From Takakia lepidozioides (lineage: Eukaryota; Streptophyta; Takakiopsida; Takakiales; Takakiaceae), in the NCBI GenBank assembly GCA_030704615.1, contig CM060734.1, positions 8,618,001 to 8,682,000 on the forward strand: a stretch of 64,000 nucleotides of DNA. The letters run 5' to 3'. Shown piece by piece: positions 53,301 through 64,000 of the stretch (position 1 is the first letter of the stretch; each line of letters starts with the position of its first letter). The position numbers and the translations under genes are program-made. Below the pieces are notes generated by a model that was not told the origin of the DNA, did no database searches, and saw only the letters and a program-made list of their open reading frames with translations.

Positions 53301-56300
53301 CTACAGGGCACAAAGCATAAACGTATGGTTGCCACAAAAAGCTATGGGTAATTTCTTGTAAGCCTGCGGGGCTTGCAAGCATCGATCAAGAGAAAAGATC
53401 CGCTCTGTTCTTTCGTCCCTATGCCACTGCGTAAGTAATATTGCGAGCGTATAGTCTGTTAGTTCCTCCATAACTTCAAAGCTATAGCATTGATGGTTTG
53501 TCCCGTCGAGACGCCCGTTACTTAGAACGACGCCGACTCTTGCGCTTAAATTCCCACCAATTTCTTGATCCCTTTTCTGGCTTTCGATTGGCTGTAACCG
53601 CTGTGACTGGATTTTAGATTTAATTTTCTTTAGTGGACTTTCCCTGCTGGACTGTCCACTAGGATAACACATGTGACAAGAATTTCGCTTTTTTGTACTT
53701 GCCGTTTGTTCTATTGCCCATTTTCCGTATTCATTAATGGGCCCGCCATTCATCCGAATCGACGTGCTAATTAGGTATTTTGACGGCCATTCTTGTCCTC
53801 TTTCTTGATGACATCTGTTCTTGCACTTCCTTCTCAGCTGTGTGTTGCGCCTTGACTTCCACGTGTCCCTTTCTAAACTGGCTTCCGTCCTTTCTTCCGC
53901 CGGCCATTTCCGTGAAGTTATCCTGCGTCCACCTGTCACTGATTCTATGGATTGTGTAACCCTAGTAGGCTGTGTTAAGCTGTGACAGGCTGTGTCATAC
54001 TGTGGTACGCCGTAATAGGCTGTGATACACTGTGGTAAGCTGTGATAGGCTGTGACACGCTGTGGTAGGTTGTGATATGTTGTGTCACGCCTTGATGGGC
54101 TGTGATAGGTTGTGTCACATCGTGATGGACTGTGACAGGCTGTGTCGCGCCTTGATGGGCTATGATAGGCTGTGTCGCGCTTGTTCTGCCCGCCCTGGTC
54201 ATATATGCTCGGCCTAGCGCCAAGTGCTCCATACTCTTTTGGTAACACTGGCGCAGCCCGTGACTGCTTTTGCGTTTCAACATGCAAATCATGCTGCAAT
54301 GGTTTGTCATGGATACCACTGTACCCTTTCAACTTATTGGCATTGACTCTTCCCAGCATTTCTTTGTTAATGGTTTGTAACATGGCGGTGTTATTATCAT
54401 ACATCTTTTGTATGACATAAGGTCCTTCCCATGGTGATTTAAGCTTAGAAGCTTTAATCTTTCCCTTCTTCTGCAGCCATAGAACCAAATCTCCCGTCTT
54501 AAAAGTCTTTAACTTGCCTTCATCAAACTGTTCCTTCCTTTTCATCTGAATTCAGGTCATATTATCAGCTGCATCAGCACGTACTTCTTCCACATGGTAT
54601 AATTCATGTTTCCTGACTTTAATGGAATCTTGCAATTCCATTATCTTTCCCCATTCCGTTCTCATGGTAGGTAACAGGAATTCCACTGGAAGTAAAGCTT
54701 CCATACCATAAACTAATTGGAATGGTGTATACTTAGTGGTGACTTTATATGAAGTCCTGTATGACCACAAAGCTGTCAGCAGCTTTGTATCCCAATCCGT
54801 TCTGTTTGCATTGACTATCTTAGCCAAGATAGTACATAGTATTTTGTTGGTAGCCTCTGCTTGCCCATTACCCTATGGGTAATATGTTGTACTCTTCCTA
54901 TGCACAATCATGAACTCTTTAGTCAATAATTCAATGGTCTCATTAATGAAGTGACTTCCCTGATCACTGATAAATTCCAAGGGACAGCCAAATCGTGTAA
55001 GTATGTTCTCATATAGGAACCTTGTTGTGGACTTGGCTGTGTTGTCCCTCAAAGCTTTAGCTTCCACCCACTTCGTAGTATAATCAGTGGCTGTAATTAT
55101 GTACCTGTTCTGTGTATTCTTGGCTGGTGGGTTAATTGGTCCAACAAAGTCTAGTCCCCATTTCTGAAATGGTTCGTAGGCATTGTAGGATGCAAAGCCA
55201 TCTTCCCAGATCTCTGCAAAGGTCCTAGCCTCTGACATTCATCACAACTCTGACAATACTTGTGTACATCTTTGAACAAAGTAGGCCACCAGTAACCTGC
55301 ATGTAGTATTTTCCTGCTGGTAGTCTCTTCTCCAAAATGACCTCCTGCCACTCCTTTATGAACTTCCTCCAAAACTTTATTAACTTCATGGTGGTATAAG
55401 CATCGCTTCAGCACTCCATCTGGTCCTAGCTTATACATTCTGCTCCCTACCATAGTGTAAGGTAGAGCCTTGATAGCAATTCTCTTTCTCTGCTCCTTTC
55501 CATAACTTGATGGGCACTGACCATGAGCAAGGTAGTATCTGATTGGCCATTGCCAATCTAACCAGTCATCTGCACTTCCCTGCACCTCCACTGCAAATAG
55601 ACTCGCATCTGGTAATTGATCATCTACTCCCGTGGCTGGTTCTCCTGTTGATAACCTTGACAAGTGATCCGCCACAAGATGCAGCCTCCCAGGCTTGTAA
55701 ACAACCTCAAACTCAAACTCGTGCAAGATTATCAACCATCTTGTTATTCTTTCGCTTATCAGAGGTTTGTTTACCAGGTATATCAGAGCCTGGTGATCCA
55801 CATAGAACATAAACTTCTTGCCCAACAGGTAATGCCTGAATTTCTTCACTGCATAGATCATTGCCAATGCTTCTCTTTCCGTTGTGCTATAATTTCTTTC
55901 GGCATTGTTCATCAATCGGCTAGCATAGTACACACGTGAATCTATCCTTCATGTAACATTTTGGGCTAACACTGCTCCTAGTGCTTCTCCAGAAGCATCA
56001 CAGTGAACATGAAATATTTCCTGCCAGTGAGGATTAATCAGCACAGGTGTAGTTGTTACTGACAATGTAAGTTCCTCAAAAGCCTGTTGACATTCAGGTG
56101 TCCATGCAAACACTGCATCTTTCTTCAGAAGTTTGCTCAATGGTGCTGCTATCTGTGCATACCGTCTGACAAATCTTCTGTAATAGCTAGTTTGTCCAAG
56201 GAATCTCTTTAGACTCTTAACATTCACTGGTGGTGGAGAGGCTTTAATGGCCTCTGTTTTCCTGGGATCCACAAGAAGTCCCCTCTTACACACAATGTGT

Positions 56301-58090
56301 CCCAGAAGCACCCCTGAGTTCACACAGAAAGTACACTTATCTGGATTCAGGCCCAGACCTCTCATCCTGCATCTGGCCAGACATAACTCCAATTTATGCA
56401 AGTGTTCATTCTTAGAGCTGTACACACTGAAATCATCCAAGAACACCTGCATGAAATCATCCAGATACTCATGAAAAGATTCACTTATCACTCTCTGAAA
56501 GGTTGCTGGTGCATTACAAAGTCCAAAGGGCATGACTTTGTATGCATAAGCACCCCAGTCTATGATGAAAGCTGTCTTTCCTTGGTCTTCTTCTGCCACT
56601 TGCACTTGATTATAACCACTGAAGCCATCCATGAATGAGTACATCTCATGGCCTGCCACAGTGTCTAATACTGCTTCTGTGAATGGCAAAGGGAAAGGAT
56701 CTTTCTTCGTACAAGCATTCAGCTTCTTGTAGTTCACACAAACTCTTAGTTTACCATTCTTCTTGGGAACAATCACAATGGGTGACAACCAAGTTGTATA
56801 CTCTATTGGGTATATAAACTTAGCCTCAGCCAACTTCTTGATCTCTTCTCCAACCTTCTGTGCGTAGTTGGGATTCATTCTGTACCTTGCCTGCTTGATT
56901 GGTACTGACCCTGGTTCCAGTTCAATCTTATGCTGACAGATTTCAGGTGGTATCCCTTTTAGATCCTCATAGCTCCAAGCAAATACATCTCTGTATTTGA
57001 TGAACAAACTCTTAGCTTCTTCAAAGAATTCTGGCTCCAAATCAGCTCCTACCTTCACCATCCTCGGTTCCTCTTTAGTTCCCACATTCACTTCCCTCAC
57101 TTGCTCATCAGCTGTGATTGTCCAACCAGTCACCACTTCATCCTGTAAACTCACAGTGGCTGGTTCCTCTAGGATTTCCATTTCTCCTTCTTTTTCTTCA
57201 TAGAAATGTGATGGGTAACTGCTGGTTTCCTCTTCAATTGGTGTTGCTGACACTACACCACAGCAGATACCCTTTAAACAACTTAGGCCTTCCAGCCGCA
57301 TCTCTGCAACCTGCTCCCACTCTGGGTGTGCAGCAAACAGGGTAGCTTCCTGCTCCTCATCCAGTCCTCCTCTCCAGTCATACTCTCTGACCCCTCGAGG
57401 TCTTCTCGTAGCAGGTAATCTACTAGATTTCTTTGTGGTAATTTGTATCTCGTGCATCCCATTATGCACGGTTAGTAACTGAGAATTCCAGTCATGGAAT
57501 ACCCTGGCATGTTTCAGCCATGGACGTCCCAATAATAAGGAGTAAGCCTCCATGACTTCATCCATCTTCAACACAGTTACTGTGATCATAAAGATCATCT
57601 TCTGTATCTGTATCTTAACTCCTCTTATTAATCCCAATGGCTGTACACTTCTTTGATCTGCCATTGTTACTGTAAATGGGGCTGGTTTCATGTTACTTAG
57701 ACCAAGCTTCTTTCTTAATTGGTCTGTCATGATATTTACTCCTGAGCCTCTATCTATCAGTACATCAGTTAGTTCTGTGCTTCCAATTCTCAATTGGATT
57801 ACTCGCATAGAATCATCAAAGTCCATGACTGTTTCTCGCCCTTCCGGCTTCACATTATAACTGGTCACATTGCTGTTCAGGTCTGTGTTTCTTGTCTCCT
57901 GGGCAATTCGATTGATTGCTTGATACAGCCTGTGTCTACAATAAGGTGCCACAGCCAATAGCTGTCCAATGGTAATCTCTGCTTTGGTCTGGCATATTAC
58001 TTCAGCCAAAGTCCCTGCATTACTCTGCATGTGTAGTGTGAATGCAGGGGGTAGACATTCAAATTTTTGTTTGGCATCAGGATTCGGCAT
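53301..58090 (-). pseudogene. Ty3 pol polyprotein (protease-RT-RNase H-integrase), disabled
   Basis: Starts 58090. Protease near residues 105-130 with D-R-G-S-G (113-117), where D-[TSG]-G is normal. RT: LSPIVIVPKKNGKLRVCVNY (435-454), MPFGLCNAPATFQR (520-533), FLDD (550-553). RNase H: HCDASGEALGAVLAQN, then YVDHQALIYLVNK. Integrase: H-H-C-C finger (HKGVAGGHFGEE to CDEC), KWGLDFVGP, ISDQGSHFIN, then TKYTPFQLVYGMEALLPVE. C-terminal: GDLVLWLQKKGKIKASKLKSPWEGPY. The RT style is of the Tat/Athila branch, not chromoviruses; no chromodomain seen. Lesions: TGA at 55951-55949, a frameshift near 55225, TAG at 54872-54870, TGA at 54554-54552. No gag is found upstream. The last 250 codons are repeat-derived. 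Confidence 0.9.
53965..54185. repeat. Decamer array at the end of pol
   Basis: About twenty GGCTGTGATA/GGCTGTGTCG-like units. On the minus strand they read as a ten-residue peptide repeat (RDTAYHSPSR, CDTTYHSPSR and variants), that is, 30-bp higher-order units. The same decamers in the same orientation fill part of the LTRs at 6424-6622 and 40440-40640. Confidence 0.8.
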
Positions 58091-59876
58091 TACTACGAAG
58101 GGAGTGCCCTGGTGCTAATGAGGGGAAGGAATTATCCATGACTACAGTTAATTCCATGGGAACACTATGCTATTGCTCTGCCAGGACAAAATATGGCTAA
58201 GTTATGACATGCGCCTTTTTCATCCCTAGGATGAATGATTTTCATCGATGATGTTTAAACCTAGAAGCTCGGGCTGTGAAAAACGAAGGGGAAGAGTGCG
58301 GGCAACTTTTCGGAGTTGTTGCAGTGGTGTTGGCAGCACAGTATGTCTTAGAAAGTTCCACCTGCGCAAGGGGAATCAGCTTGCTTTAAAGAACAACGTT
58401 AAAGGCTCTTGCTTGGCATTCTGTGCAAGAGGAAGCGGTGCCGCCTTCTTCGTAGTAATGATCAATTCTGAAGGCTGAGCATGTGATGAGAGCGGTGCAC
58501 CACCGCTGCCGCCATTGTCTTGAAGAGCACAGTTATGAGGAGATGGAGCGGCTCAACAGCTGTTGGGGCATGAGAAGTGCAGGCTGGTGTGTATGGCGCT
58601 TCAGGTTATCTGTAATTAAGACTTGTAGCTGCTTTCTGTCTTATTGCTGTAGGACCAGATCAATTCTTAGGGAAGAAGTGCACATGTAGAAGGATAGGGT
58701 AGAGGTTGGCAGGCACAAGGATGTTGCCAGCAGACGAAGCAGAGCCGTCATGACATAATGAGGACTGGAATCACGATAAGAAGAAGCGTTGAATGTGGCT
58801 GATGACAGAGTTAATGAGGTGCCATCTTGACAGGCAGACCCACCGCTTCACTGGAGTATAAGACAGATAAGTTCGAAGAGTGTTGGCTTCCTTTTTGGGT
58901 GACTTAGAAATCGCTTTGTGAAGTTTTGGACTATCTCTTGTATGTAGAAAGAGACACAGATATGTGAGGAAGAAAAGAGCTTTGGGAAATGGAATGAGGA
59001 CACTGGACTTCAAACCAGGATAGGCTGGAAATGGATGCACCTGCTGTTACATTGCACAGTAGGAGAAATGAGTGGGGACAGGGTTAACTCATCGCTGGGT
59101 CAGAATGGTTGCTGTTTGTTGTATTCTTGTTCTTTGTTTCAGTGTCATGAGCCTGTAAAGACAATGTGGCCTTGGATGTTAACACATTGCAGCCAATGTG
59201 GAACTAGCTTAGTAGGTAGAGGAAACCAGTGAAGGTTAGATAGAACTGTTTGGAAGGAGCAGAAGGGATGATGTGGATGGGGCAGAAAAACCAACACTGT
59301 TTGGGGTTTGGATCTGATTCTCAGAGTGCTCTCAGCATGTGAACAACTGAGGTTCACAGTTGATGGGAAAAAGAGAGCTGTCAGGGTGGGTAAATTGAGA
59401 CCTATAGACGGGTTGAGAACTGTCTTGGGCAAATGGCTACACCTGGGAAAAGGGGAGTGTGAAGCATCTGTCATTGGCAAGAGAGGAACTGATAAAGGGG
59501 CTGATTATGTCTTCTGTGACCAAGGTTGATTTCAATGCTGGGTACACTGGATGCCTGGCTGAATGCGCATTGCATTGCATCTTAGACATGCTATTGTGAA
59601 AAAGTGAGGAATTTGCAGACCCTGAAAGAAAGAGAGACAGAGAGAGAGAAAAGGACAAAGGGAGAGAGCTGACCAGCAAGAGGGGTTGATGAGGGATGAA
59701 GATTGGGGAGGTAAGATAAAGAAAGCATGAACCCATGAAGAGCCAAACCGGTGGGCCTGTAGTTCATGGCAGATCATGCCATTGCTCACTCTTGACCTGG
59801 AGAGCAGATAGTGTAGGTTTTTATACCTTTGGTATTGCAGTCTAGGGATAGAATTACAAAGTAGAGGGAGATACCG
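58091..59876. other. No gene seen; 5' part of the Ty3 element missing
   Basis: Expected gag, primer-binding site and 5' LTR are not recognisable. A TTTTTCATCCCTAGGATGAA palindrome (58217-58236) resembles the modules of the inverted-arm elements. A GA tract lies at 59630-59665. Confidence 0.5.
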
Positions 59877-60046
59877 CACTACAAGAGAAACTAGTTTTTT
59901 CTTACACCATTTCTTACACATGCAAGTGTAAGAAAAGCCCACCTGCTCACACCCCCTAGGTGTCAGGTAAACCGTGTCGATTCCGCCACCTTGTCAAAAA
60001 AGCCGGTCGTGTGGAAAAAGACATCTTACACCCATCTACACCCTGT

Positions 60047-60520
60047 CAGGCCACCTACATGTAACTTATAATACACAGGTGTGGTATATTCTACACCAAA
60101 CTCACACCCTGTTGGACAACGTGGCAGACACATGGCAGTCGGCGATTATGCCACGTAGGTTCAGAAAATTTAAATGCAATTAATTTCTATTTTTAATATA
60201 TTGACAACTGGATGTTGTCAGGCCACCTACATGTAACGTATAATACACATGTGTGGTATATTCACCTACATGTAAGGTATAATACACATGTGTGGTATAT
60301 TCTACACCAAACTCACACCCTGCTGGACAACGTGGCAGACACATGGCAGTCGGTGATTATGCCACGTAGGTTCAAAAAAATTAAATGCAATTAATTTCCA
60401 TTTTTAATATATTGACAACTGGATGATGTCAAGCCACCTACATGTAAGGTATAATACACAGGTGTGCAATACTCTACACCAAACTCACACCCCGCTGGAC
60501 AACGTGACATAATGTCAGGC
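60047..60520 (+). repeat. Subterminal tandem repeats of CACTA 2
   Basis: GGCCACCTACATGTAA begins units at 60049 and 60221, and a slightly changed unit at 60432. Shared parts: TATAATACACAGGTGTGG, TCTACACCAAACTCACACCC, GGACAACGTGGCAGACACATG and GATTATGCCACGTAGGTTCA. The second unit has an extra 39-bp duplication, which lengthens the period from 172 to 211. TACACC/GGTGTA phrases in both orientations continue to about 60790. Confidence 0.9.
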
Positions 60521-60789
60521 CAACTTACGTGTAAGCTATTCCACACAGTTGTGGAATAACCTACACCAATATGTGTGACTATTTTGACAGGTGTGAAGTG
60601 TGAGGTCACTTGGTTGTGGGTTACTGTACATTAATGTGGACTACCTTACATGTGATAGTTCACATTGGTGTAGAATACTCTTCATTGGCAAATGAATGTG
60701 TGTAGGCTAATATACAGTAGTGTACAATGTTTCATGTGGGTTATCCTACACCAATGTTTTTCATTTAACATAGGTGTCAACTATCCTAC

Positions 60790-61474
60790 ACAAAGATACT
60801 ACAATCTTTATAGGTGGTTTCATGTATAAAGGTCATGTGGAGCAATGAACTGTGGAATTCGGAGGCCCATTTAATCAAATTGAAACAAGGAACTGACCTC
60901 AAAATGTGCCTGATAGGCATACAAGAAAAAGACACTGCCCAAATGCCTCACTAGGCTAGAAAGTGTCGAGGAAGACAATGCAACACTATCTACCTAAACC
61001 AACACACTAAGGCAGACCAACAACCAGCTGTACTAAACCGCAACAAGCCTGAACATGAACAAGGCTGCTCCCAAATTTACAAGCTAAGAGCAAGGTCACA
61101 AGGGCAAAGACAAGGACCACATTGTTCCTAGCAGGCTGCAACACTATCTACCTAAACACAAGGACCACCTTGTTCCCAACATGTAAGAGCCTGCTACATT
61201 GAGACTAAAAAGTGCAAAGCCTGCCAAATTGTCATGGTGGCAAAACAAACTAGGGCCTTACTTTCATTAACCACTGTCACAAAGTCCAGAACCCTCGGAA
61301 TTAAACATTGTTCACAGGAGCTACAACTGCCTCACATATTCTATGGCCTCTCAGTATCAAGCCTTTTTGAGATAATGGCCCGACCAAAAGTAGATTTCCC
61401 AACATTGTGACCAAGATCAGTCTGATTAGGGATAGAGGCGTAGTTGGGATATGGCAAGACGATATTTTTTAGAC
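60790..61474. other. No gene seen inside CACTA 2
   Basis: Contains a duplicated GCAACACTATCTACCTAAAC phrase (60980 and 61138). Nothing else recognised. Confidence 0.5.
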
Positions 61475-61606
61475 TCACTTCTTTGACTTGGATGCCGAAG
61501 AATCGGGTGGTGTCGCTTCAGTGGGGTAGCCAGCAACATACCCCACACCGGCCTTCTTTCTGGGTGCACATGGATCATATATGTTCACCTTATCCCCAGT
61601 GTTGAA
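61475..61606 (-). CDS. Probable last exon of a CACTA 2 protein
   Basis: Minus strand, after an AG acceptor at 61608-61607: FNTGDKVNIYDPCAPRKKAG, then VGYVAGYP, a Ser/Lys-rich end and TGA at 61475. The short G-D-K-V-x-I-x-D-P...V-G-Y-V-A-G pattern recalls the C-terminal domain of plant En/Spm-type second proteins (TNP1-like), which bind subterminal repeats. The match is by feel, not by a defined motif. Confidence 0.35.
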   Translation of the reverse strand, partial: FNTGDKVNIYDPCAPRKKAGVGYVAGYPTEATPPDSSASKSKK

Positions 61607-61689
61607 CTGCATGGCCAACCACATTACAAAATCAGAATACATGAATAAAAACTACACTGAGCTGAAGGACCAGGGATAGAGTAGATAGG

Positions 61690-61960
61690 ATAGAGGAGTA
61701 GGGCCGGACTTCAAGCTCCAGATTACCTATGATTCCCTGTGGATCAATAGCTACAAGAAACCTGCATGGGAAGATGGTCAATTAAAGGCAGCAACTGCAG
61801 CAGCACAATTGATAAAATCAGGATAGAGGATAAAGGAGCAGGGCCGGACTTGAAGCTCTAGATTATCTATGATTCCCTGTGGATCAAACCTGCATGGGTA
61901 GATGGTCGATTAAAGGCAGCAGTACAGTTGATAAAAGGCACATCAACCATGACCACAACT
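61690..61960. repeat. Tandem duplication, period about 139 bp
   Basis: GGGCCGGACTT occurs at 61701 and 61840, each followed by AAGCTC-AGATTA-CTATGATTCCCTGTGGATCAA, CCTGCATGGG-AGATGGTC and ATTAAAGGCAGCA. Confidence 0.85.
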
Positions 61961-62249
61961 TCTCAAAGAAGATCAAGAGAGGGAGTCCACAATGCCTCTT
62001 CTTGAAGATACTTTGTGCGGCAGGCAGACTGACAGAGGCTCTACAGACTTTAAACCAATGAGGCATTTCAGCTCAGATTCAGATACGTATGTTTGTCTCT
62101 TGCTTAAGTGCATCAAGATAGCACTTGCATTAGACTTGAACAATGTAAGTCCATACACAATGCTACTTACCTCCCAGTCACCTTGTATGAGGGATACATC
62201 ATTGCTGCCGAATGACACACATTGCCAGAATCATTCAAAAGAACATTCA

Positions 62250-62940
62250 CTTGTGCATACACACTCACCTTTCTACGATCAGTTTTTGTCGTTGCATCAC
62301 GATGTTGACGGCTTGAAGGCACTTTGGCTGAAGCTTCAGCTTCAGATGGCTTCTTTGGAGTCTGCAATTGCCTGTGTATTTTCCTAGCCTCGCACGCTAC
62401 AGTACTTGGCATAAAAAGAGCTGCCCTTTGATTTATCCTTTGCATGCCTCGTTTCTGAGGCTGCCTCATTGCACACAGCTTCATGCAGGGGATCAATGGC
62501 TGTTGATATTGGTGGTGGGAGGGAGGAAACAATTGTGCTTTTACCAGTCTCCACCTCTGACATCCCAACAGCCACTACTACACGAGGGGTTGGCATGAAT
62601 TCATCTTTGGACATGACGTCATCATCCCCCTCCATGTCTTCACCAAGCAGATCTCGTGCCATCATTGGGGTGTGTGGTGTTGATGCCATTGCCTTCTCTG
62701 GTGTGGAAGCAAATATAGTCAAGGTAGGCGCAGATATGGTGGGTGGTTCCAAGGCACGCTTTACGGTGGATGTAGGATGTTCTTGTGGCATTTCCAAGCC
62801 CAGCTTAGCTGCAAGGGCAAGGTTGAACTTGGCAGCTTCTTTAAGCTGGAGTTGAACTGCCGCCAAGGTTGCATTGGAGGGGGTTTCCATGCTCTGCTGC
62901 TTGCTTTCCATACCATCCAGACGGGCGGCCAATGCTCCAA
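62250..62940 (-). pseudogene. Probable coding exon of CACTA 2, with a frame change
   Basis: Minus strand from about 62940: AARLDGMESKQQSME, then LAAVQLQLKEAAKFNLALAAK, a helix typical of the coiled segment near the end of TNP1-like proteins. A Ser/Thr/Pro/Glu-rich linker follows to 62384. The reading continues in another frame as ARKIHRQLQTPKKPSEAEA and ends at a donor AAAG/GTGAGTG near 62268. Ala/Gln/Lys-rich coiled coils without catalytic motifs suit the DNA-binding partner rather than the TNP2 transposase. Family uncertain. Confidence 0.35.
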
Positions 62941-63002
62941 GTCCCTACCCACACAAACCAACATCAGACACATGAGTCCCATCACCCATTGTCTGCAAAT
63001 AT

Positions 63003-63025
63003 ACCCCCCCCCCCCCCCCCACCCC
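63003..63025 (+). repeat. Poly-C run
   Basis: ATACC followed by an 18-C run and ACCCC. A short intron or spacer tract; no other meaning seen. Confidence 0.8.
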
Positions 63026-63029
63026 GTCC

Positions 63030-63837
63030 CCACTGCCTGCTTCGTTTTTAAAAAAGGGGAAGCATACTACAAGAGCAAAACAAACACCCGCCATCAACAA
63101 GGACCGTTATTCACTACCAAACACATTACCAACAAACTAAGAAGTCTCCAAACCAACAAACTACTCAGTCTATATGTCCAGTCATGTACCGGTGCCCCCC
63201 CATCGCTTGTGCAGTCGGACCCATATCCTTTGTTACTTCGAGCAGACTTGCCCACTTCATGCAAGCTTGGTTCATGCCCGGTTTCCATCTCCTGTGATGA
63301 CGCAAATTCATTGATAAGTAAAGCTACCACAACATAGCAAGTCCATACTACAAGAGCACCACCACTCTTTCATGGTTATTTGTATTAGTGGACAAGTGAG
63401 TGAGATGAAAACCCTACAGAACTGGATGACAAAAAGGGAGAAACTCCACCAAAAAACCCCAAAAAACCATTGGTAATCAAAGAGGTGCAGGATATCACTC
63501 AGCCTCTCTCAAGCATTCAGTGCATCCCACTAAATTGTTGCAGGTTCACAACCACTGAAGGTTGATAGAAAAGCAGCCAAATGTATTGGGTGGTCATCCC
63601 AGCCAACATACTACATTTACAAGTAGAATTACAACATGTTGTGGATTTGCAAATATGCTAACACCTATGTGACGTATGCCTCAAGAGTGAGGGCATCCCC
63701 ATTCTCTGTTCAGGCTTCATATTTTTCAGTGGTGTCCAGTAGAATTCTACAGAAGAGTAGTTTCATGATATCTACCCCTCTCGACTCTATACAGCCTGCG
63801 GCGGCTGACCGGCCGGCCTCCCTCCCTGTATAGTCCT
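63030..63837. other. No gene seen
   Basis: Two ATACTACAAGAGCA phrases (63064 and 63344) are the only notable repeats. They lack the leading C of a CACTA end and have no terminal context. Confidence 0.45.
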
Positions 63838-64000
63838 AAAAAACAAATATTGAGAGGTTTGTATCCCATGAGCATAGTCTGAGCAGGAAAGGAATGAGCA
63901 CAGCGTGAGCCAGAACAAAAACCAGCATGAGCCAGAACAAAAACCAGCATGAGCACAATCCATGGTTATAGGGGTAATGTGTTAGCAAACGGAAATACAA
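63838..64000. repeat. Dispersed repeat shared with 48241-48355
   Basis: Repeated CAGCATGAGCCAGAACAAAA units, then GAGCACAATCCATGGTTATAGGGG and ACGGAAATACAA, matching 48300-48355 in the same orientation. It runs into the window edge. Confidence 0.6.

Larger units (their letters stand above)
59877..64000. mobile_element. CACTA transposon 2, left end and interior (runs to the window edge)
   Basis: CACTACAAGAGAAAC at 59877 is a classical CACTA terminus. It is followed by subterminal tandem repeats built on ACACAGGTGTGG-like units (60047-60520). No matching TTTCTCTTGTAGTG right end is present, so the element extends beyond the window or is truncated. Likely coding exons lie on the minus strand at 61475-61606 and 62250-62940. 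Its ends are AT-rich and quite unlike the GCGAC arrays of CACTA 1, so it is another family. Confidence 0.7.

Noticed and set aside
63060-63360. Two ACTACAAGAGCA phrases as CACTA ends
   Set aside because: Preceded by T instead of C, same orientation, and no inverted partner.

Overview
The window looks like a piece of a very large, repeat-rich land-plant nuclear genome, most likely a fern or a relative. Three signs point there. A broken squalene-hopene-cyclase-type triterpene synthase lies at 2053-2850; this bacterial-like family is known in plants from ferns, mosses and lycophytes. The two plausible host genes have plant character. The rest is plant-type transposons: CACTA, Ty3, LINE, SINE and MITE. 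The species cannot be told from sequence alone.

Layout. 1-5.8 kb: gene debris (a doubtful 180-codon ORF, the cyclase pseudogene, an orphan exon, an integrase scrap, a tRNA-like SINE head and the tail of a glycine-rich RNA-binding protein). 5.8-9.3 kb: the 3' end of a Ty3 retroelement (LTR plus an ORF lying just inside it) and a dead chromovirus-like RT. 9.3-24.5 kb: two head-to-tail copies of a large element with long imperfect inverted arms. The second copy carries, between its arms, a Penelope-like reverse transcriptase without a GIY-YIG domain and an upstream Arg/Gly-rich gag-like ORF. 25.4-33.3 kb: a CACTA transposon with CpG-dense ends, a decayed TNP2 transposase and an open SET-domain ORF. 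34-36.4 kb: retroelement remnants and an orphan CACTA-like end. 36.7-40.1 kb: a G-poor LINE segment ending in an APE-type endonuclease, cut by a second LTR at 40,112; tRNA-like SINE modules sit inside it. 42.4-42.7 kb: a MITE.

44.2-47.9 kb is the only stretch that looks like live host genes: a 526-codon ORF with an OCTOPUS/DUF740-like N-terminal Cys motif (+ strand), and a two-exon 136-residue conserved-looking protein (- strand).

49.6-58.1 kb holds the largest Ty3 copy on the minus strand: protease, RT, RNase H, integrase, then a 1,165-codon coiled-coil ORF in the position where Athila-type elements keep an env-like ORF. Fragments of that ORF recur at 6.8-8.3, 34.2 and 41 kb, and two of these abut LTRs through a purine tract, which fixes the order pol - extra ORF - 3' LTR. 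From 59,877 to the window end is a second, different CACTA element with a clear CACTACAAGA terminus.

Most coding sequence here is transposon-derived and disabled by stops or frameshifts. The observations most worth following are the Penelope-like element inside long inverted arms, the SET-domain cargo of the CACTA element, and the env-position ORF.
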